DNA of 64,000 nt, taken from NCBI RefSeq assembly GCF_018613805.1, contig NZ_JAGGPL010000003.1:992001-1056000 (forward strand), given 5' to 3'. Of the stretch, positions 16,781 through 25,808 are shown one piece after another. Within the stretch, counting starts at the first letter, position 1. Every line of letters begins with the position of its first letter. Under the pieces are notes generated by a model. That model searched no databases. It had not been told where the DNA came from and saw nothing but the letters and a program-made list of their open reading frames with translations. A program made the translations under genes and the position numbers. Source of the DNA: Arthrobacter sp. ISL-48. GTDB taxonomy: Bacteria; Actinomycetota; Actinomycetes; Actinomycetales; Micrococcaceae.

Positions 16781-17887
16781 TCAGCGGTCCAGGAACGTCA
16801 GATACTGTGCGGCGGCCTTGTTGAATGCTGCCTGGGCACCCGGGCCAAGGGGCTTGTTGTCATCAAAGAGTTCAGGCTCGACGGCGCTGCCCCGGCCGTT
16901 GCCCTGGCGTGCCCACGTTCCGATCACCTCTCCCCCGACGACCAGTGTCTTCTTGAAGACGCCGTTGCCGCCCGGGACGATCTTCCCGGCGTGCTCGGGT
17001 GCCAGGACCAGGCTCCGGTCCGTGTAGCCAAGCACAAACTCATCAAAGCCGGGGAGGAGGTGGACTGATCGCTGGCCGGGGACACCGGCGTCGAGCAGTG
17101 ACGCGGTTCCGGGTGACACCCAGTAGCTCGTGTCCTCGAAGCTAAGTTCAATGAGCTGGCCGCGGATTTCCTCGAAGACGGCCCGGACCTCGGTGAGGGG
17201 GACCTGTGTCCACCAGGCGAAATCGCGGAGCGTAGCCGGGCCATGGCTCGTGAAGTAACGCAGCATGAACTCGGCGATGGCTTCCTGCCGGTCCAGGCCA
17301 CGGGAGACGGGGATCCAGTCGTCGAACGCCACAAGCAGTTGCTGGTTGGCTGCCAGCGGCCCCTGGACCAGCCAAGCATTGCGGCACAGGGTTCCCAGAA
17401 TATGGATGCCCCGCTGCCCGCTTGTCGACTGCCCGGCAGCGTCAAAGACCGAAAAGAGCTCAGTCCGGCTGACGGGACCTTCACCGGCAATCCGCTCCAG
17501 GGCAATATCGCGGCACTTCTCAATGTCGGAACGGGTGATGTCCAGTTCCCTGTGCCTTCCCGCTATCCCCCTGCTGAGGCGGTCGTTGGTAATCTCCAGC
17601 ATCCAGCGCAGGTCTTCGGGCGCCACGAGGTGAAGAGTGCCGCGCATCGGCCACGAGCGGACCACGCTGCCGGCGTCGATCGCGGCCCGGACGTCACCCA
17701 CACCGGCCCCCGGAACCCGCACACCGACGGCCCATAACGCTGCCTGCAGATCCTGCGCCTGCATGGCCGTCATCCACCGAACTGCATCGGCCGCCGAGCC
17801 GAACCCGCTTCCGACCAGCCGTTGGGAGGCCAGCCGCAGCCGACCCATGATTTTGCGCGTCATCCGGTTTCCGGCTGTTATCGCCAT
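16781..17887 (-). CDS. winged-helix protein of the AlkZ/HTH_42 DNA glycosylase superfamily
   Basis: A 368-residue protein of family HTH_42 (AlkZ-like). Characteristic pieces are VRWMTAMQAQDLQAALWAVG, whose QAQD corresponds to the catalytic Q-x-Q/D motif of AlkZ glycosylases, and VRSWPMRGTLHLVAPEDLRW. The rest contains the repeated winged-helix units of the fold (for example FAWWTQVPLTEVRAVFEE and the closing LLPGFDEFVLGYTDRS). AlkZ excises bulky or interstrand cross-linked bases; the broader AlkX branch has weaker or unknown activity, and I cannot tell which branch this is. The start follows a divergent promoter region shared with the next gene. Confidence 0.8.
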   Translation of the reverse strand: MAITAGNRMTRKIMGRLRLASQRLVGSGFGSAADAVRWMTAMQAQDLQAALWAVGVRVPGAGVGDVRAAIDAGSVVRSWPMRGTLHLVAPEDLRWMLEITNDRLSRGIAGRHRELDITRSDIEKCRDIALERIAGEGPVSRTELFSVFDAAGQSTSGQRGIHILGTLCRNAWLVQGPLAANQQLLVAFDDWIPVSRGLDRQEAIAEFMLRYFTSHGPATLRDFAWWTQVPLTEVRAVFEEIRGQLIELSFEDTSYWVSPGTASLLDAGVPGQRSVHLLPGFDEFVLGYTDRSLVLAPEHAGKIVPGGNGVFKKTLVVGGEVIGTWARQGNGRGSAVEPELFDDNKPLGPGAQAAFNKAAAQYLTFLDR

Positions 17888-17984
17888 GCCCTCATCCTAG
17901 GGTCACGGCCTGACAACCGCAGCCAGGAGTTCGCCGCTTCCGACCGGGTCCGGAAGCAGAGAGCACTGACGCTAGGGTAGAACC

Positions 17985-18470
17985 ATGACTTTGGGGAGTT
18001 TGTGGCAGTTGTTCGCGCGCGAAACAAAAGGATGGATGGTCGGCGGAACTCTTTCGGTCCTGGTGGGAGTTGCCGCTGGACTGCTCGCCGTCGCCGGATT
18101 CCAGGCCGATGACACATCCGAGCTATGGCTGCTGCTGCCCTCCCTGATATTCAGCCTGGGCGGAGGCTACGCCGTCCTGTTTCCGGGTGTCCGAGTCAGC
18201 CGCAACAGGCTCCGGATCATCCGCGACTGGCGGCGGCACCCGGGCGGCGGCCGGATCCTTTGGATCCTTTCCCAGGCCATCGCCGTCATCGGTCTCCTGA
18301 CCTGCATTTTGGCGGGTCCCACCAGTCCGTCCCTGCCGGGGCTTTTGGTCTGGCTCTTTATGGGCCCCTACTTGGCCCTCCTCGGCTGGGCCTCGGCCGT
18401 CCTGGGAATGGCAGCGAACGTGCGGCTGATCGACGGCGACGCCGCCGACGTCAACGCCATTTCCCGCTAA
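17985..18470 (+). CDS. four-span membrane protein, unknown function
   Basis: A 161-residue protein with four hydrophobic helices: GTLSVLVGVAAGLLAVAGF, LWLLLPSLIFSLGGGYAVLF, ILSQAIAVIGLLTCILAG and WLFMGPYLALLGWASAVLGM. The cytoplasmic loop between helices two and three is basic (RVSRNRLRIIRDWRRH). It converges with murB and overlaps its end by four bases. No family recognised. Confidence 0.6.
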   Translation: MTLGSLWQLFARETKGWMVGGTLSVLVGVAAGLLAVAGFQADDTSELWLLLPSLIFSLGGGYAVLFPGVRVSRNRLRIIRDWRRHPGGGRILWILSQAIAVIGLLTCILAGPTSPSLPGLLVWLFMGPYLALLGWASAVLGMAANVRLIDGDAADVNAISR

Positions 18471-19534
18471 AGCTCCAGCCCGATAAGCAGCGGTTCCGGA
18501 TGCAGTTCGATGCCAAAGCGTTCGACGACGCCGGCACGCACCGCACGTGCGATGGCCACCATGTCCTCGGCGCTGGCGGAGCCGCGGTTGGTGATAGCAA
18601 GTGTGTGCTTGGTGGAGAGTGAGGCCCGTCCACCGGAAACACTGTTTTCCGACAGGCCAAAACCCTTGCCGAACCCGGCATTATCGATCAGCCAGGCTGC
18701 GGAAAGCTTCAGCAGGCCATCTTGACCGGCAGGATACCGCGGCGCAGAATCCGGCAGTCCGGCCGCCACCTCTGCAGGGACGATGGGGTTGGTGAAGAAC
18801 GAACCGGTGGAATACGTGTCCCTGTCGGCCGGGTTCAGCACCATGCCTTTGGAAGCCCGCAGCCGCAGCACTTCCCGGCGGACATCGTTCGAATACGCCC
18901 GCTTGCCGGGCTCCACACCCAGTGCACGCGCCAGCTCCGCATAACGAATAGGCGCACTCATCCGGCCGAGGGGCAGCTGGAACTCAACCGTGAGCACCAC
19001 GTAGCGGGGGGACCCGTTCACGGTGGTCTGCTTGAGGATGGAGTCCCGGTAGCCGAACTTCAGCTCCGAGTTGGTGAAGGTCTTCACGGCGTTCCGCGAG
19101 CGGTCCCAGGTCCGCACCACGGCGATGGTCTGGGAAACATCAGAGCCGTAGGCGCCCACATTCTGCACCGGCGTCGCTCCGGTGGCACCCGGGATACCGG
19201 CGAGGGCCTCTATGCCGGACCACGCATGCAGCACTGCGTGCTCCACGAGGGCGTCCCAGTTGTGTCCGGCCTGGACCACCACTGCCACCCCGCCGCAAGA
19301 GTCCTCGGCGTTGACCGTGAACCCTTCTGAGGAGATCCTGACTACCGTTCCGGGGAACCCGTCGTCGGATATCAGGAGGTTGGAGCCGCCGCCGATGATC
19401 AGCAGCGGCTCCCCCGCTGTATCGGCTGAGCGGACTGCCTCGATGATTTCAGCCTCGGTCCTGGCCTCGATGAACCCGCTGGCCGGGCCCCCGACGGCGG
19501 CAGTGGTCAGGGCGGAGAGCAATGTCCGGGTCAC
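18467..19534 (-). CDS. murB: UDP-N-acetylmuramate dehydrogenase
   Basis: A 355-residue flavoenzyme that reduces UDP-N-acetylenolpyruvoylglucosamine with NADPH in peptidoglycan precursor synthesis. The FAD-binding half holds LLIIGGGSNLLISDDGFPGT and SGIEALAGIPGATGATPVQN with GAYGSDVSQTI; the C-terminal half carries GSFFTNPIVP (proton-donating serine) and SAAWLIDNAGFGKGFGL, with a conserved glutamate in ELHPEPLLIG. This is the type I arrangement. The gene is the last of an operon behind two MaoC-like hydratase genes (10 bases spacing). Confidence 0.95.
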   Translation of the reverse strand: MTRTLLSALTTAAVGGPASGFIEARTEAEIIEAVRSADTAGEPLLIIGGGSNLLISDDGFPGTVVRISSEGFTVNAEDSCGGVAVVVQAGHNWDALVEHAVLHAWSGIEALAGIPGATGATPVQNVGAYGSDVSQTIAVVRTWDRSRNAVKTFTNSELKFGYRDSILKQTTVNGSPRYVVLTVEFQLPLGRMSAPIRYAELARALGVEPGKRAYSNDVRREVLRLRASKGMVLNPADRDTYSTGSFFTNPIVPAEVAAGLPDSAPRYPAGQDGLLKLSAAWLIDNAGFGKGFGLSENSVSGGRASLSTKHTLAITNRGSASAEDMVAIARAVRAGVVERFGIELHPEPLLIGLEL

Positions 19535-19544
19535 CTGTTCACCC

Positions 19545-19982
19545 TCAGGACAGCCTGACGACTGCCTGGGCCTTCATCAGCACCTTCTGCCCGGCTGAGA
19601 CGACGGTCAGGTCGACACGGGCGGTGCCGGCATCGGGGTCGACCTTTCCGACAGCGCCGCTGACTTCGATGGTGGCCCCGGGTTGACCGGTGCCGGTGGT
19701 GTCGGCCACCAGGATCGGTTTGGTGAAGCGGGTCTGGAAGTCGACGACGGCGGCAGGGTCGCCTGCCCAGTCAGTCACCAGTTGTACGGCGGCTCCCATG
19801 GTGAACATGCCATGCGCGATGACGCCGGGAAGTTCCACGCCGGTGGCGAAGGCCTCGTTCCAGTGGATGGGGTTGAAGTCACCGGAGGCGCCCGCATACT
19901 TCACCAGGTCCGTGCGGGTGACCTCGATGGTGCGGCTGCCAATGTCCTGGCCGGCGGTGAGTTCGTCGAAGCTGGGGCTCAT
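19545..19982 (-). CDS. MaoC-like hydratase, HadB-like
   Basis: A 145-residue single hot-dog protein with the hydratase-2 motif: YAGASGDFNPIHWNEAFA, then GVIAHGMFTMGAAV. The aspartate and histidine in DFNPIH are the catalytic pair that dehydrate or hydrate (R)-3-hydroxyacyl thioesters. It starts two bases after the end of the neighbouring MaoC gene, which lacks this pair, so the two should form a heterodimer like mycobacterial HadAB. Acyl substrate unknown. Confidence 0.85.
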   Translation of the reverse strand: MSPSFDELTAGQDIGSRTIEVTRTDLVKYAGASGDFNPIHWNEAFATGVELPGVIAHGMFTMGAAVQLVTDWAGDPAAVVDFQTRFTKPILVADTTGTGQPGATIEVSGAVGKVDPDAGTARVDLTVVSAGQKVLMKAQAVVRLS

Positions 19983-19984
19983 GG

Positions 19985-20452
19985 TTACTGTCCCTCTCCC
20001 CGGACCAGGATGGATGATGTGGTGGTGGCGACGCTCTGGCGGTCCCCGCCGTCGTTCCCTGTCAGGGCGAAGATTTCCGAACGCGTGGTAATCATGGCCC
20101 CACCGCCCATGGCGCGGACGCCGTCCACGTGCAGCTCGGCCACCAGCCGGTCGCCGGCGAAAATCGGACGGTGGTGGGTGAAGCGCTGGTCCGCGTGGAC
20201 TACCCGGGAGAAATCGATACCGGAATCCGGATCCTCGATCAGCTGGGCATCGGCCCGCTGGGCGATGATGATGGCAAACGTGGGCGGAGCCACGAGGTCG
20301 CTGTGTCCCAGGGCCTTGGCGGCCTCGACCTCAAAATGGGCCGGGTGGGTGGCCTTGACCGCGCGAGCAAACTCGCGGATTTTCTCACGGCCGACGTCGT
20401 ACACCTCTGCGGCAGGGTAGCTGCGGCCCTGCAGGTCCGGATTGATAGTCAT
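19985..20452 (-). CDS. MaoC N-terminal-like dehydratase subunit, HadA-like
   Basis: A 155-residue hot-dog protein starting MTINPDLQGRSYPAAEVYDV. It has the typical features of the FAS1_DH_region/MaoC N-terminal family: REKIREFARAVKATHPAHFE, LVAPPTFAIIIAQR, and VHADQRFTHHRPIFAGDRLV. The D-x-x-x-x-H catalytic pair is missing, so it is the substrate-binding partner of the following gene. ATG 20452 is chosen; the frame stays open upstream but that part is arginine-rich and not conserved in type. Confidence 0.82.
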   Translation of the reverse strand: MTINPDLQGRSYPAAEVYDVGREKIREFARAVKATHPAHFEVEAAKALGHSDLVAPPTFAIIIAQRADAQLIEDPDSGIDFSRVVHADQRFTHHRPIFAGDRLVAELHVDGVRAMGGGAMITTRSEIFALTGNDGGDRQSVATTTSSILVRGEGQ

Positions 20453-20496
20453 GGCCTCAAGCCTATCGTTCCGCCACCGGCCACCTGGCAATCCGG

Positions 20497-20721
20497 CTAC
20501 TTGCGGAGGGTCTTCCGGACCTGGCGGCCACGGTACCCGAAGCCCACCAGGTGCAGGATGAGCCCCAGCCCGATCACCGGCAGTGATGCAGTGACCAGGC
20601 CCTGGTTCTGTGCAGTGTTGCCCGCAATATTGATGGCAATTCCGGCGGCGATGAGGCCCATGGCAGTGAAAACCAGGACTTTATAGGAAGTGGGCGCGGT
20701 GGCCCAGAATTCATTCAGCAC
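20497..20721 (-). CDS. small two-span membrane protein
   Basis: A 74-residue protein with two hydrophobic helices, YKVLVFTAMGLIAAGIAINI and LPVIGLGLILHLVGFGY, and a basic tail RGRQVRKTLRK. It lies upstream of the hadA-like gene on the same strand, 44 bases away. No function is recognised. Confidence 0.6.
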   Translation of the reverse strand: MLNEFWATAPTSYKVLVFTAMGLIAAGIAINIAGNTAQNQGLVTASLPVIGLGLILHLVGFGYRGRQVRKTLRK

Positions 20722-20743
20722 CCTGACAGTCTACCGAGCCTGT

Positions 20744-21709
20744 TCAGAACAGGGATTCCTGCACAGCCGGCACCTCCGAGGCGAAGTCACCCAGGACAAT
20801 CGGCCGGGCGGCCAGCCGGCCGAGGTTCACCACAAACTGTGCGTCGGTGCCAGGAAGGGCGGCAAGCGCGTTTGGACCGCAGAGAGCAGCAACGCGGAAT
20901 CCGTGCTGGCCGGCGTCCAGGTCGTGTGGATAGGCATGCCGGGCAGCCGGCGCGCAGAGGGCAGCAGCCTGGGCCGGCCGGACCCACTCTTCTTCGATAA
21001 CATCGAAGCCGCCGACGCCGGCCTGCCCCAGTGATGCCCGGACCTTGGCAGCAAGCCCGCCATTGATGGCGTCCAGTTCCGGCCCCGGCCGCGGCTCAGT
21101 CAGGGCCTGGGCCTTAGCCGCCGACCGGACCCGCTGCGCGAGCCCGGTTTCCCGGCTGACCATGTCCTCAAGGATCCGCACCACCCGGCCGTCCTCCGCC
21201 CTGGCCACATACCTGGCCACCACGGCTCCCTGTTCTGCCAGCCGGTTCCATTTTCTGAGGTTTGAGGCGGTGCCTACCTTGCTGGCGCCACTCGCAAAAG
21301 TGGCAACGTACAGCCAGTGTTCCTGCATGAGGTAGGTTCGCAGCCCGTCCGGGACGCGGCCGCCCCGATGGAAATCGTGGATAAGCCGGGAATCGTCCAG
21401 GACAAGGCACCGTTCGCATTGCTTGCCCCTGGTCGCCTGAGCCCTGGCGGGGCAGAGAACGTGTTCACGCTTGGAAGCTGAGAAAACCTTGTGATGCCCC
21501 AGGCAGAACCTGCCGCCTGCCGCGAGGCGGAATCCGAGGCTTGATCCGGGGCCGAGGCTGATATCCCTGAGCGCTCCTGAAGGCGGCTGGAGCCGTAAAA
21601 CCGGGCTGCCGCCGTCGTGCCCGCGGGTCCGGGCCGGCGCACCATCCCAAAAGACCCCGTGGACCAGATAGCTGCTATCGGTCACGGGGTCTCCTGTGCT
21701 GCTCTGCAA
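20744..21709 (-). CDS. DUF2797 domain protein
   Basis: A 321-residue protein of the DUF2797 family. The N-terminal third has cysteine-containing motifs (FCLGHHK, VLCPARAQ and RGKQCERC), likely a zinc site; the middle has the family signature EHWLYVATFASGASKVGTAS and RLAEQGAVVARYVARAEDGR, which resembles the GIY-YIG-type fold pattern. Function is not established for the family. The annotated start gives an N-terminus of about 16 unneeded residues; the true start may be within the first 20 codons. Neighbours give no hint. Confidence 0.75.
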   Translation of the reverse strand: MQSSTGDPVTDSSYLVHGVFWDGAPARTRGHDGGSPVLRLQPPSGALRDISLGPGSSLGFRLAAGGRFCLGHHKVFSASKREHVLCPARAQATRGKQCERCLVLDDSRLIHDFHRGGRVPDGLRTYLMQEHWLYVATFASGASKVGTASNLRKWNRLAEQGAVVARYVARAEDGRVVRILEDMVSRETGLAQRVRSAAKAQALTEPRPGPELDAINGGLAAKVRASLGQAGVGGFDVIEEEWVRPAQAAALCAPAARHAYPHDLDAGQHGFRVAALCGPNALAALPGTDAQFVVNLGRLAARPIVLGDFASEVPAVQESLF

Positions 21710-21726
21710 AAAAAGGGGTTCAGGCG

Positions 21727-22590
21727 CTACAGCGCCGGCTGCACCCCAAAGGCTACCGCGAGCTTCATGATCTTCTCGGCGCGGCCCAGGCGGGGAAGGT
21801 CCGAGCCGTCACGGATGACGCGGCCGTTGGCTTCGAAATCGGCCATGAAGTCCGTGGCCCAGGCAACGTCAGACGGCGTGGGACTGATCACTTCATTGAT
21901 GACGGGAGTCTGGTCAATGGCCAGGCACAGCTTGCCGGTCATGCCCATCATCACGGTGATGCCGGTCTGCTCGCGCAGGATGGGATGGCTGGTGCCGACC
22001 GTGGGGCCGTCGATGGGACCGGGCAGGTTGCCCACCCGGCTGGCGACAACGAGCTTGGCCCGCGGGTACGCCATTGCCTCCGGGGTTGCGGCCATGCCGG
22101 TATCGCGGCGGAAATCACCCGAGCCAAAGGCCAGGCGGAACGCGCCCTGGGCTTTGGCGATGTTGTTGGCTTCCTCGATGCCGAGGGCGGATTCCACCAG
22201 CGGGATGACCGGCGTTTTGCCGTCCATCCGGTGGTAGCTCTCGGTCACCTGGTCAGCGGATTCGGTCTTGGCCAGCATCACGCCGAGAAGTCCGGGCGTT
22301 CCACGCAGTCCGGCAAGGTCGTCCGCCCAGAACGAGCTGGTGGCATCGTTGATCCTCACCCAGGCCTTGCCCCCGCGGGAAAGCCAGTCCACCACGTTGC
22401 CGCGGGCGTGGTCCTTCTGCGACGGGTCCACAGCGTCTTCGATGTCCAGGATGATCGAGTCGGCGCGCGAGACGGCCGACTGGTCAAACAGCTCTGTTTT
22501 CATCGCGTTAACCAGAAGCCACGAGCGGGCGATTTCTGCGGGGATATGGCGTTCGGGCCGAACTGTCTCGGTGGCGGCGGTAGTGGTCAT
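21727..22590 (-). CDS. CitE-like CoA ester lyase
   Basis: A 287-residue member of the HpcH/HpaI aldolase (citrate lyase beta subunit-like) family. Key parts are WLLVNAMKTELFDQSAVSRA, DSIILDIEDAVDPSQKDHAR with the metal-binding acidic residues, VRINDATS, and VIPLVESALGIEEANNIA whose glutamate binds magnesium. It lacks the citrate lyase partner genes, so it likely cleaves or forms a malyl-, citramalyl- or related CoA ester. ATG 22590 is chosen because the protein homology begins there; the open frame extends another 100 codons without family character. Confidence 0.8.
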   Translation of the reverse strand: MTTTAATETVRPERHIPAEIARSWLLVNAMKTELFDQSAVSRADSIILDIEDAVDPSQKDHARGNVVDWLSRGGKAWVRINDATSSFWADDLAGLRGTPGLLGVMLAKTESADQVTESYHRMDGKTPVIPLVESALGIEEANNIAKAQGAFRLAFGSGDFRRDTGMAATPEAMAYPRAKLVVASRVGNLPGPIDGPTVGTSHPILREQTGITVMMGMTGKLCLAIDQTPVINEVISPTPSDVAWATDFMADFEANGRVIRDGSDLPRLGRAEKIMKLAVAFGVQPAL

Positions 22591-22922
22591 ACATCTACCG
22601 TATCTGCCCGGCCCGCGCCAAGGCGAAGAAATGTCCGTTCTAGTGAGGATCAATACGAACAAAACCGGATGTGACCGGGCGCAGAGTGCTGGCGCCAAGA
22701 CAGATGCAGGTTCATGTGCCGCACCCCGGTGACCCATTTCGGGGTCGTGAACCCGCGTTACCCGGAATGGCGCGCTGTTTCCTGCGGTTTCTTCCCGTTT
22801 CCTGCCATTTCCCAGCGTTACCCCGCGGCTTTTCCCTGCCCGGGCGGATGCGCTTACATCGATTCCAACGTCCAGCCGATCCGGACGGAACCCCAACAAA
22901 CCGACCCCAGGAAAGAACCTCC
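22591..22922. other. 332-base divergent intergenic region with a short hairpin
   Basis: No gene is seen. Near 22722-22746 there is a short stem between ACCCCG and CGGGGT. Pyrimidine-rich repeats of TTTCC(C/T)GC type follow at 22775-22830. Neither matches a riboswitch I can name. The ribosome site AGGAAAGAA at 22908-22916 serves the lipoprotein gene. Confidence 0.35.
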
Positions 22923-23948
22923 ATGAAACTGCACGTTCCCCTCATAAGCCTCGCGGCCGCCGTCGTACTTTCGCTGACGGTCTCCGGCTGCGGCGGAACA
23001 GCCGCGGGCGGTGAGGGAGCCCCCAATGGGTCAGCGACCGAGGTGAAGGAACTCCGTTACCAGGGCTGGGCCAACCAGGTAACCCTTCCCGAGCTTGCCG
23101 AGGACCTTGGATACTTCGGCGACGTGAAGCTGACCTGGGTTGGCAACACCATCAGCGGTCCGCAGGATATCCAGTCAGCCGCCACCGGGCAGACAGACTT
23201 CGGCGGAGCGTTCGCCGGAGCCGTGGTGAAGTTGGTGGAAGCCGGCGCGCCGGTTAAGGCCGTCATCAATTACTACGGCGAAGACGAGAAGACCTTCAAC
23301 GGCTTCTACGTCAAAGCGGACAGCCCGATCAAGACGGCCCGGGACTTCATCGGCAAGAAAGTCGCCGTTAATACGCTCGGGGCACACTCCGATGCGGTGA
23401 TCAACAGCTACCTCCAGCAGAACGGACTGGACGAAGAGGAAACCAAGCAGGTCCAGCTGGTGGTGGTGCCGCCCAACGACACCGAAGAGGCCATCCGGCG
23501 CGGCCAGGTGGATGCAGGTGTCCTGGGCGGGGTCCTGCAGGACAAGGCCGTAGCCGCCGGCGGCCTGCGTTCGGTCTTCAACGACTACTCGCTGTTCGGA
23601 ACGTTCGCCGGCGGCCCCTACGTCCTCCGCGACGACTTCATCGCCAAGAACCCCAACACCACCAGGACGTTCACCACCGGGGTTGCCAAGGCCATCGAGT
23701 GGGAACGGAACACTCCCCGCGACGAAGTGATCGCCCGGTTCACCAAGATCCTCAATGAGCGCGGCCGCAACGAGGACCCCGCTGCCCTGCAGTACTGGAA
23801 GAGCGTGGGAGTTCCATCCAAGGGCGAGATTAAGGACGTGGACTTCACCCGCTGGGAAGGATGGCTGAAGGACAGCGGAATTATCAAGGACCAAATCGAT
23901 CCCAAGAAGCTCTACACGAACGAATTCAACGGGGTGCTAAATCCGTAA
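22923..23948 (+). CDS. ABC transporter substrate-binding lipoprotein (NMT1/SsuA-like), orphan
   Basis: A 341-residue lipoprotein. The signal peptide runs through LISLAAAVVLSLTVSGCGG with lipobox VSGC, acylated at the cysteine near residue 21. The mature part has the NMT1/OMP-type fold: LPELAEDLGYFGDVKLTWVG, SGPQDIQSAATGQTDFGGAF (ligand pocket), then KKVAVNTLGAHSDAVINSY. Such proteins bind nitrate, taurine, sulphonates or thiamine precursors. No permease or ATPase gene is near, so it must share a transporter elsewhere. Ligand unknown. Confidence 0.82.
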   Translation: MKLHVPLISLAAAVVLSLTVSGCGGTAAGGEGAPNGSATEVKELRYQGWANQVTLPELAEDLGYFGDVKLTWVGNTISGPQDIQSAATGQTDFGGAFAGAVVKLVEAGAPVKAVINYYGEDEKTFNGFYVKADSPIKTARDFIGKKVAVNTLGAHSDAVINSYLQQNGLDEEETKQVQLVVVPPNDTEEAIRRGQVDAGVLGGVLQDKAVAAGGLRSVFNDYSLFGTFAGGPYVLRDDFIAKNPNTTRTFTTGVAKAIEWERNTPRDEVIARFTKILNERGRNEDPAALQYWKSVGVPSKGEIKDVDFTRWEGWLKDSGIIKDQIDPKKLYTNEFNGVLNP

Positions 23949-23963
23949 GAAGAGCAACTGAAC

Positions 23964-24000
23964 AACGGCGGGTCCGGGGAGTTCGCCCGTACCCGCCGTT
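23964..24000. terminator. bidirectional hairpin between convergent genes
   Basis: A perfect ten-base stem (arms 23964-23973 and 23991-24000) with a 17-base loop between the lipoprotein and alpha-glucosidase genes. No strong T-run follows on either strand. Confidence 0.5.
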
Positions 24001-24035
24001 GCTGCTTCAAAGAGTTTTCGCTGATGTGCCGCCGG

Positions 24036-25757
24036 TCACGGTGTGCCGCGAAGCCACGCGGTGCTGTTCGCCGGCAGCTTGCCGTCTTCCAATGCAGCGC
24101 TGCTGACCAGGACGGTCCCCGCGGGGAGTTCGACGGCGGTGTTCCCGAAGTTGGTCACGGACTGCCAGCCGCCGGGACGGCTGAAGTGCAGGACCTCCGG
24201 ATTGCCCGTCTCGTTCCATTCCAGTTCCTCCGCAGCCTGCAGTTCGCGGCGCAGCTTCAGCGCGGAACGGTACAGCTCCAGGCAGGAGCCGTCGGTGCCG
24301 TCCTGTGCCTCCAATGCATACTTGCTGAACCAGTCCGGCTGTGGCAGGTGGGCGCCGCCGTCACCGAAGCCGAAGGAGGTCCCTTCAACCTTCCACGGCA
24401 GCGGCACGCGGCAGCCGTCTCGACCGATTTCGACGCCCCTGTTGCGGAAGTACGACGGGTCCTGGCGCTCGGATTCAGGAATCTCGGCTACCTCCTGGAG
24501 GCCCAGTTCCTCGCCCTGGTACAGGTAGGCGGAACCGGGCAAGGCAAGCATCAGCAGGGTGGCGGCACGGGCCCGGCGCTCCCCGAGTTCCACGTCCAGT
24601 TCCTCCTTGGGACCGCCGGCCAGCAGCCAGTCCTTGCCGTCCTGGCCCTTGGCGTGCTTGTTGCCCTTGGAAGCGTTCGGCAGGCCGTAGCGGGTGGCGT
24701 GACGGACGACGTCGTGGTTGGAGAAAACCCACGTGGAGGACGCGCCTGTGGCCTTCGCTTCGCCCAGGTTGCGGGTGATGATTTCGTGGAACTCCTCGGC
24801 GTCGAAGTCGGCCTGCAGGAGATCGAAGTTGAAAGCCTGGCCCAGGCCTCCGGGGCTGGCATAGCGCGCGCGCCGGGTGGCATGCACCCAGGCTTCGGCG
24901 ACGGCGGTGCGCGGCGGGTTGTACTCGTTGAAGACGGCGCGCCACTCGGCGTAGATCTCGTGGACCTCATCCCGGTCCCAGAAGGGGTGGGAGCCGTCGT
25001 CGAATCCGTCCGTACCGGTGTTGGCCTCGGTCAGCTCAAGCTTGGACAGCAACGGTTCGGTGAGGTCCTTCGTCAGGGCATGCGCAACGTCCACGCGGAA
25101 GCCGTCCACGCCGCGGTCCGACCAGAAGCGCAGGGTCTTGAGGAAGTCGTCGCGGATTTCCCGGTTGGCCCAGTTAAGGTCCGGCTGCTCCTTGGCGAAG
25201 ATGTGCATGTACCACTGGCCGGGCGTGCCATCCGGTTCGGTGATGCGCTCCCAGGCCGGGCCGCCGAACACGGAGTCCCAGTCCGACGGCGGAAACTCGC
25301 CGTTCGGGCCCTTGCCGTCCCGGAAGATGTAGCGGTCCCGGGCGGCAGAGCCCTTCGGTGACGCGAGTGCCTCCCTGAACCATTCGTGCCGGTTCGAGGA
25401 GTGGTTGGGGACGATGTCTGCAATGAGCTTGATGCCGGCGGCATGCAGCGCGCTGGACATCTCGTCGAAGTCCTCCAGCGTCCCAAGCTTGGGGTCGACG
25501 TCGCGGTAGTCATCGACGTCGTAACCTCCGTCGGCGAGCGCCGAAGGATAGAACGGACTCAGCCAGACGGCGTCGATCCCCAACGACGCCAGGTACGGGA
25601 CCTTGGCCGTGATGCCCTTGATGTCACCCAGCCCGTCGCCGTTGGAGTCGGAGAAACTGCGCGGGTAGATCTGGTAGACGGAAGCCTGGCGCCACCAGTT
25701 GGGATCGGCAAGGCGGTCTGAATTGGACAGGGTTGCCAGCGTGGCAGTGGTGGACAA
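24036..25757 (-). CDS. alpha-glucosidase, GH13
   Basis: A 573-residue cytoplasmic glycoside hydrolase of GH13 that cleaves terminal alpha-linked glucose from oligosaccharides. Visible motifs: WWRQASVYQIYPRSFSDSNG at the start, DIVPNHSS (region I), GFRVDVAHAL with nucleophile D223, TAVAEAW with acid/base E288, and FSNHD with transition-state D349. The absence of a signal peptide fits intracellular use of imported sugar. It is the last gene downstream of the permease fragment and the ABC importer. The substrate could be maltose, isomaltose or trehalose-type sugars; sequence does not decide. Confidence 0.9.
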   Translation of the reverse strand: MSTTATLATLSNSDRLADPNWWRQASVYQIYPRSFSDSNGDGLGDIKGITAKVPYLASLGIDAVWLSPFYPSALADGGYDVDDYRDVDPKLGTLEDFDEMSSALHAAGIKLIADIVPNHSSNRHEWFREALASPKGSAARDRYIFRDGKGPNGEFPPSDWDSVFGGPAWERITEPDGTPGQWYMHIFAKEQPDLNWANREIRDDFLKTLRFWSDRGVDGFRVDVAHALTKDLTEPLLSKLELTEANTGTDGFDDGSHPFWDRDEVHEIYAEWRAVFNEYNPPRTAVAEAWVHATRRARYASPGGLGQAFNFDLLQADFDAEEFHEIITRNLGEAKATGASSTWVFSNHDVVRHATRYGLPNASKGNKHAKGQDGKDWLLAGGPKEELDVELGERRARAATLLMLALPGSAYLYQGEELGLQEVAEIPESERQDPSYFRNRGVEIGRDGCRVPLPWKVEGTSFGFGDGGAHLPQPDWFSKYALEAQDGTDGSCLELYRSALKLRRELQAAEELEWNETGNPEVLHFSRPGGWQSVTNFGNTAVELPAGTVLVSSAALEDGKLPANSTAWLRGTP

Positions 25758-25808
25758 GGGATGATCCTTTTCTTCTTGTTGGAGTTGTTGCCGGGTGGAT
25801 TGTTGGGA

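Noticed and set aside
22591..22922. A riboswitch upstream of the substrate-binding lipoprotein
   Set aside because: Only a short hairpin and pyrimidine-rich repeats are present. No thiamine, SAM, cobalamin or other known riboswitch core could be recognised.
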